A DNA stretch of 8,487 bases from positions 6,653-15,139 of the forward strand of contig DGZL01000032.1 in NCBI GenBank assembly GCA_002398515.1, read 5' to 3'. Shown here piece by piece: positions 7,164 through 8,487 of the stretch; the stretch's first letter is position 1, and each line of letters begins with the position of its first letter. Position numbers and translations under genes: made by a program. The notes beneath the pieces were generated by a model. That model saw only the letters and a list, made by a program, of their open reading frames with translations, was not told the DNA's origin and searched no databases. The stretch comes from Firmicutes bacterium UBA4981. GTDB lineage: Bacteria; Bacillota; SHA-98; UBA4971.

Positions 7164-7886
7164 ATGGATATAAAGTTTATGATAGGACTCTGCCCGGTAC
7201 TTCTCAAAGGTGCAGTAATGACTATGGAGCTTACATGTCTCTCCATGCTGTTTGGGATGACCATAGGACTTGGTCTGGCATTGGCGCGCATATCCCGAAG
7301 TCCGTTTTTTAGTAAGCCCGCTTCACTTTACATCTGGTGGATGCGGGGGACGCCGCTGTTAATGCAGCTTTTCCTAATCTACTACGGTCTGCCTCAAGCA
7401 GGCATGACTTTAGATCCGTTTCCCGCTGCAGTCATAGGCATGACCTTGAATGCTTCAGCTTACATAGCAGAGATCTTTCGCGGAGGTATTCTGTCCATAG
7501 ATAAAGGCCAGACAGAGGCAGCCAGATCCCTGGGAATGACTTATATGCAGTCAATGAGATGGGTGATATTCCCTCAGACTCTTCCCAGAATAATACCGCC
7601 TTTGGGCAATGAAGCTGTTGCGAGACTTAAGGATTCATCTTTGGTATCAACTATTGCTATGGTGGATCTCATGCGTTCAGCTCAGCAAATGATTGCGACC
7701 ACCTTTCGTCCGCTGGAGGTATATTTCGCAGCGGGAATACTCTATCTTGTATTGACGACTGCGTTCACTGTGCTTTTTGGTACATGGGAGCGACGTCTTG
7801 CTGAGAGATCCGTTATTCATGCGCGGCCTGCTGTGCGTCTTAAGACCTGGTTTATGGGGTTAGCAGGTATGCGGGAAAGTCAGTAG
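7164..7886 (+). CDS. Polar amino acid (probably histidine) ABC transporter permease
   Basis: A 240-residue inner-membrane permease of the HisM/GlnP type (binding-protein-dependent transport inner membrane component). Seen: an N-terminal hydrophobic segment from about residue 9 (PVLLKGAVMTMELTCLSMLF), WWMRGTPLLMQLFLIYYGLP typical of the amino acid permease subfamily, and the EAA loop TEAARSLGMTYMQSMRWVI with E118-A119-A120 and G124, which contacts the ATPase. LKDSSLVSTIAMVDLM and a last membrane segment GILYLVLTTAFTVLFGTW come next. About four to five membrane spans, normal length. Such permeases work as a homodimer or paired with a second permease. The start at 7164 follows GAGGAG by 10 bases. 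It lies 255 bases after the binding protein, with no separate promoter seen, so it is probably under the same T-box. The ATPase gene expected next is not present. Confidence 0.92.
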   Translation: MDIKFMIGLCPVLLKGAVMTMELTCLSMLFGMTIGLGLALARISRSPFFSKPASLYIWWMRGTPLLMQLFLIYYGLPQAGMTLDPFPAAVIGMTLNASAYIAEIFRGGILSIDKGQTEAARSLGMTYMQSMRWVIFPQTLPRIIPPLGNEAVARLKDSSLVSTIAMVDLMRSAQQMIATTFRPLEVYFAAGILYLVLTTAFTVLFGTWERRLAERSVIHARPAVRLKTWFMGLAGMRESQ

Positions 7887-7898
7887 ATAGGCCTTCAC

Positions 7899-7950
7899 GC
7901 ATCTTTAGCAAGGGTGTAGAGTATCTGACTTCTAATCAGAGGGCCGTAGG
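7899..7950 (+). pseudogene. Broken tRNA-Arg(TCT)-like fragment
   Basis: Bases 7924-7940 form a textbook anticodon arm: stem TCTGA/TCAGA, loop CTTCTAA, anticodon TCT (7931-7933). Upstream, A7918, GAGT (7919-7922) and A7923 match tRNA positions 21-26, GG the D loop, and TA (7906-7907) positions 8-9. Downstream, GGGCC (7941-7945) matches the variable loop and GTAGG (7946-7950) the 5' strand of the T stem. The match then stops: there is no TTCRA T loop, no 3' T stem and no 3' acceptor strand, and the D arm lacks its 5' pairing bases. I read it as a tRNA-Arg remnant, not a working tRNA. Position next to an integrase gene suggests an attachment-site relic. Bases 7943-7957 can alternatively form GCCGT-AGGAG-ACGGC. 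Confidence 0.55.
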
Positions 7951-8087
7951 AGACGGCAAAGACCAGCTAGAGGCGCGTTTAGGCGAAAACAAATGTCCCG
8001 CACAGCAACTAATATCAACTGTTACAGAACAACTACCCTTTTTTCCAGATGACAGCAACGCCTCACGAAAAATGGAGGTGCTTTCGT
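7951..8087 (+). other. Region upstream of the integrase gene with repeated ACAGCAAC-type words
   Basis: About 137 bases without a gene. ACAGCAAC occurs twice (8002-8009 and 8052-8059) and a related ACAGAACAAC at 8024-8033. Short repeats near an integrase gene can be arm-type binding sites of the recombinase, but these are few and short. A ribosome binding site GGAGGTG (8074-8080) precedes the integrase start by 7 bases. No clear promoter or terminator is seen. Confidence 0.35.
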
Positions 8088-8487
8088 ATGGCAAGAAGGG
8101 TTAAGTTTGTTCCTGAACCACCAGATCCGCCTAAAGATCGATGGAGTGAAACAGTACAAGCCTTTATCGATTACAAAGAAGCTGTTCACTGTTCTCCAAA
8201 GACCATCCATGGGTACAAGCATACCCTCAGGATTTTTCACGAACGCACCAAACCACAAATAGACGATGACCCACATGTCCTCAAGAGAGCTGTCATAAGG
8301 GTCCTCAAAGACTATGAAAACCCGTATAGTCATAATTTGCACAGGGCCTATCTTAGAGCCTTTTTCAACTGGTGCATTGAAGAAGAAATCATTAAGGGCA
8401 AGAACCCGGTCAAAGGCACACCCTACAGAACAACCTCGCCCAGGATTAGACACTTAGACGATGAAACCCTTATGGCGTTAATCAGTG
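8088..8487 (+). CDS. Tyrosine recombinase/integrase, N-terminal part (cut by window end)
   Basis: An open frame from ATG 8088 runs 133 codons to the window edge without a stop. GGAGGTG (8074-8080) at 7 bases' spacing fixes the start. The visible protein is the N-terminal core-binding (SAM-like) domain of phage/XerC-XerD type integrases: WSETVQAFIDYKEA, then SPKTIHGYKHTLRIF (about residues 36-50), then LRAFFNWCIEEEIIKGKNPVKG (about 95-115) and the linker RIRHLDDETLMALIS leading toward the catalytic domain. The catalytic R-H-R-Y residues lie beyond the window, so activity cannot be judged. Such enzymes cut and rejoin DNA at attachment sites, often within tRNA genes, which agrees with the tRNA-Arg fragment about 140 bases upstream. 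It probably marks one end of an integrated element. It could also be a stand-alone recombinase. Confidence 0.85.
   Translation, partial: MARRVKFVPEPPDPPKDRWSETVQAFIDYKEAVHCSPKTIHGYKHTLRIFHERTKPQIDDDPHVLKRAVIRVLKDYENPYSHNLHRAYLRAFFNWCIEEEIIKGKNPVKGTPYRTTSPRIRHLDDETLMALIS

Noticed and set aside
7100..7312. Small forward open frame overlapping the permease start
   Set aside because: It lies mostly within the permease coding region in another frame, lacks a good ribosome binding site, and resembles no known protein.
7899..7975. Intact, functional tRNA gene
   Set aside because: The T loop, the 3' T stem and the 3' acceptor strand are missing and the D arm is incomplete, so no cloverleaf can form.
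8022..8453. Reverse-strand open frame of 143 codons
   Set aside because: It is the antisense of the integrase gene, which has a ribosome binding site and recognisable family motifs on the + strand.

Overview
The window reads as a chromosomal segment from an anaerobic, carbohydrate-using member of the Firmicutes/Clostridia-like lineages. The grounds are strong AGGAGG-type ribosome binding sites, a complete T-box riboswitch, and secreted alpha-glucan hydrolases. All genes lie on the + strand. The amino acid binding protein has a signal peptide but no lipobox cysteine, which is unusual for a single-membrane Gram-positive and hints at a two-membrane (diderm) Firmicute. No lower taxonomic rank can be supported from the sequence.

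Layout. Bases 1-118 are upstream sequence ending in a ribosome binding site. Bases 119-3190 encode an exported GH57 alpha-glucan hydrolase of the amylopullulanase type, with beta-rich C-terminal modules. Bases 3338-5548 encode an exported GH13 alpha-amylase/neopullulanase-like enzyme with two N-terminal beta domains. The pair probably digests starch, glycogen or pullulan outside the cytoplasm. A promoter overlaps the GH13 stop codon and drives a leader of about 525 bases (about 5580-6104). This contains an extra 5' hairpin, a full T-box (Stem I, Stem II, IIA/B pseudoknot, Stem III, antiterminator) and an intrinsic terminator. The specifier best reads CAC (His), and the variable base of the antiterminator bulge is G, which pairs with the C73 discriminator typical of tRNA-His. 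The leader therefore most likely senses uncharged tRNA-His and controls the next two genes.

Bases 6105-6908 encode a polar amino acid (probably histidine) binding protein and 7164-7886 its ABC permease. The 255-base gap between them can fold into a long-range stem enclosing a strong hairpin. The ATPase gene that normally completes such an operon is absent. In its place, 7899-7950 is a broken tRNA-Arg(TCT)-like sequence. It is followed by the start of a tyrosine recombinase gene (8088 to the window edge) that has its own ribosome binding site.

Interpretation: two functional blocks, glucan digestion and histidine uptake, followed by the probable boundary of an integrated mobile element. That element may have separated the transporter from its ATPase gene. 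No wholly new system is evident. The most informative points are the internally consistent histidine T-box, the structured intergenic region inside the transporter operon, and the tRNA fragment next to the integrase.
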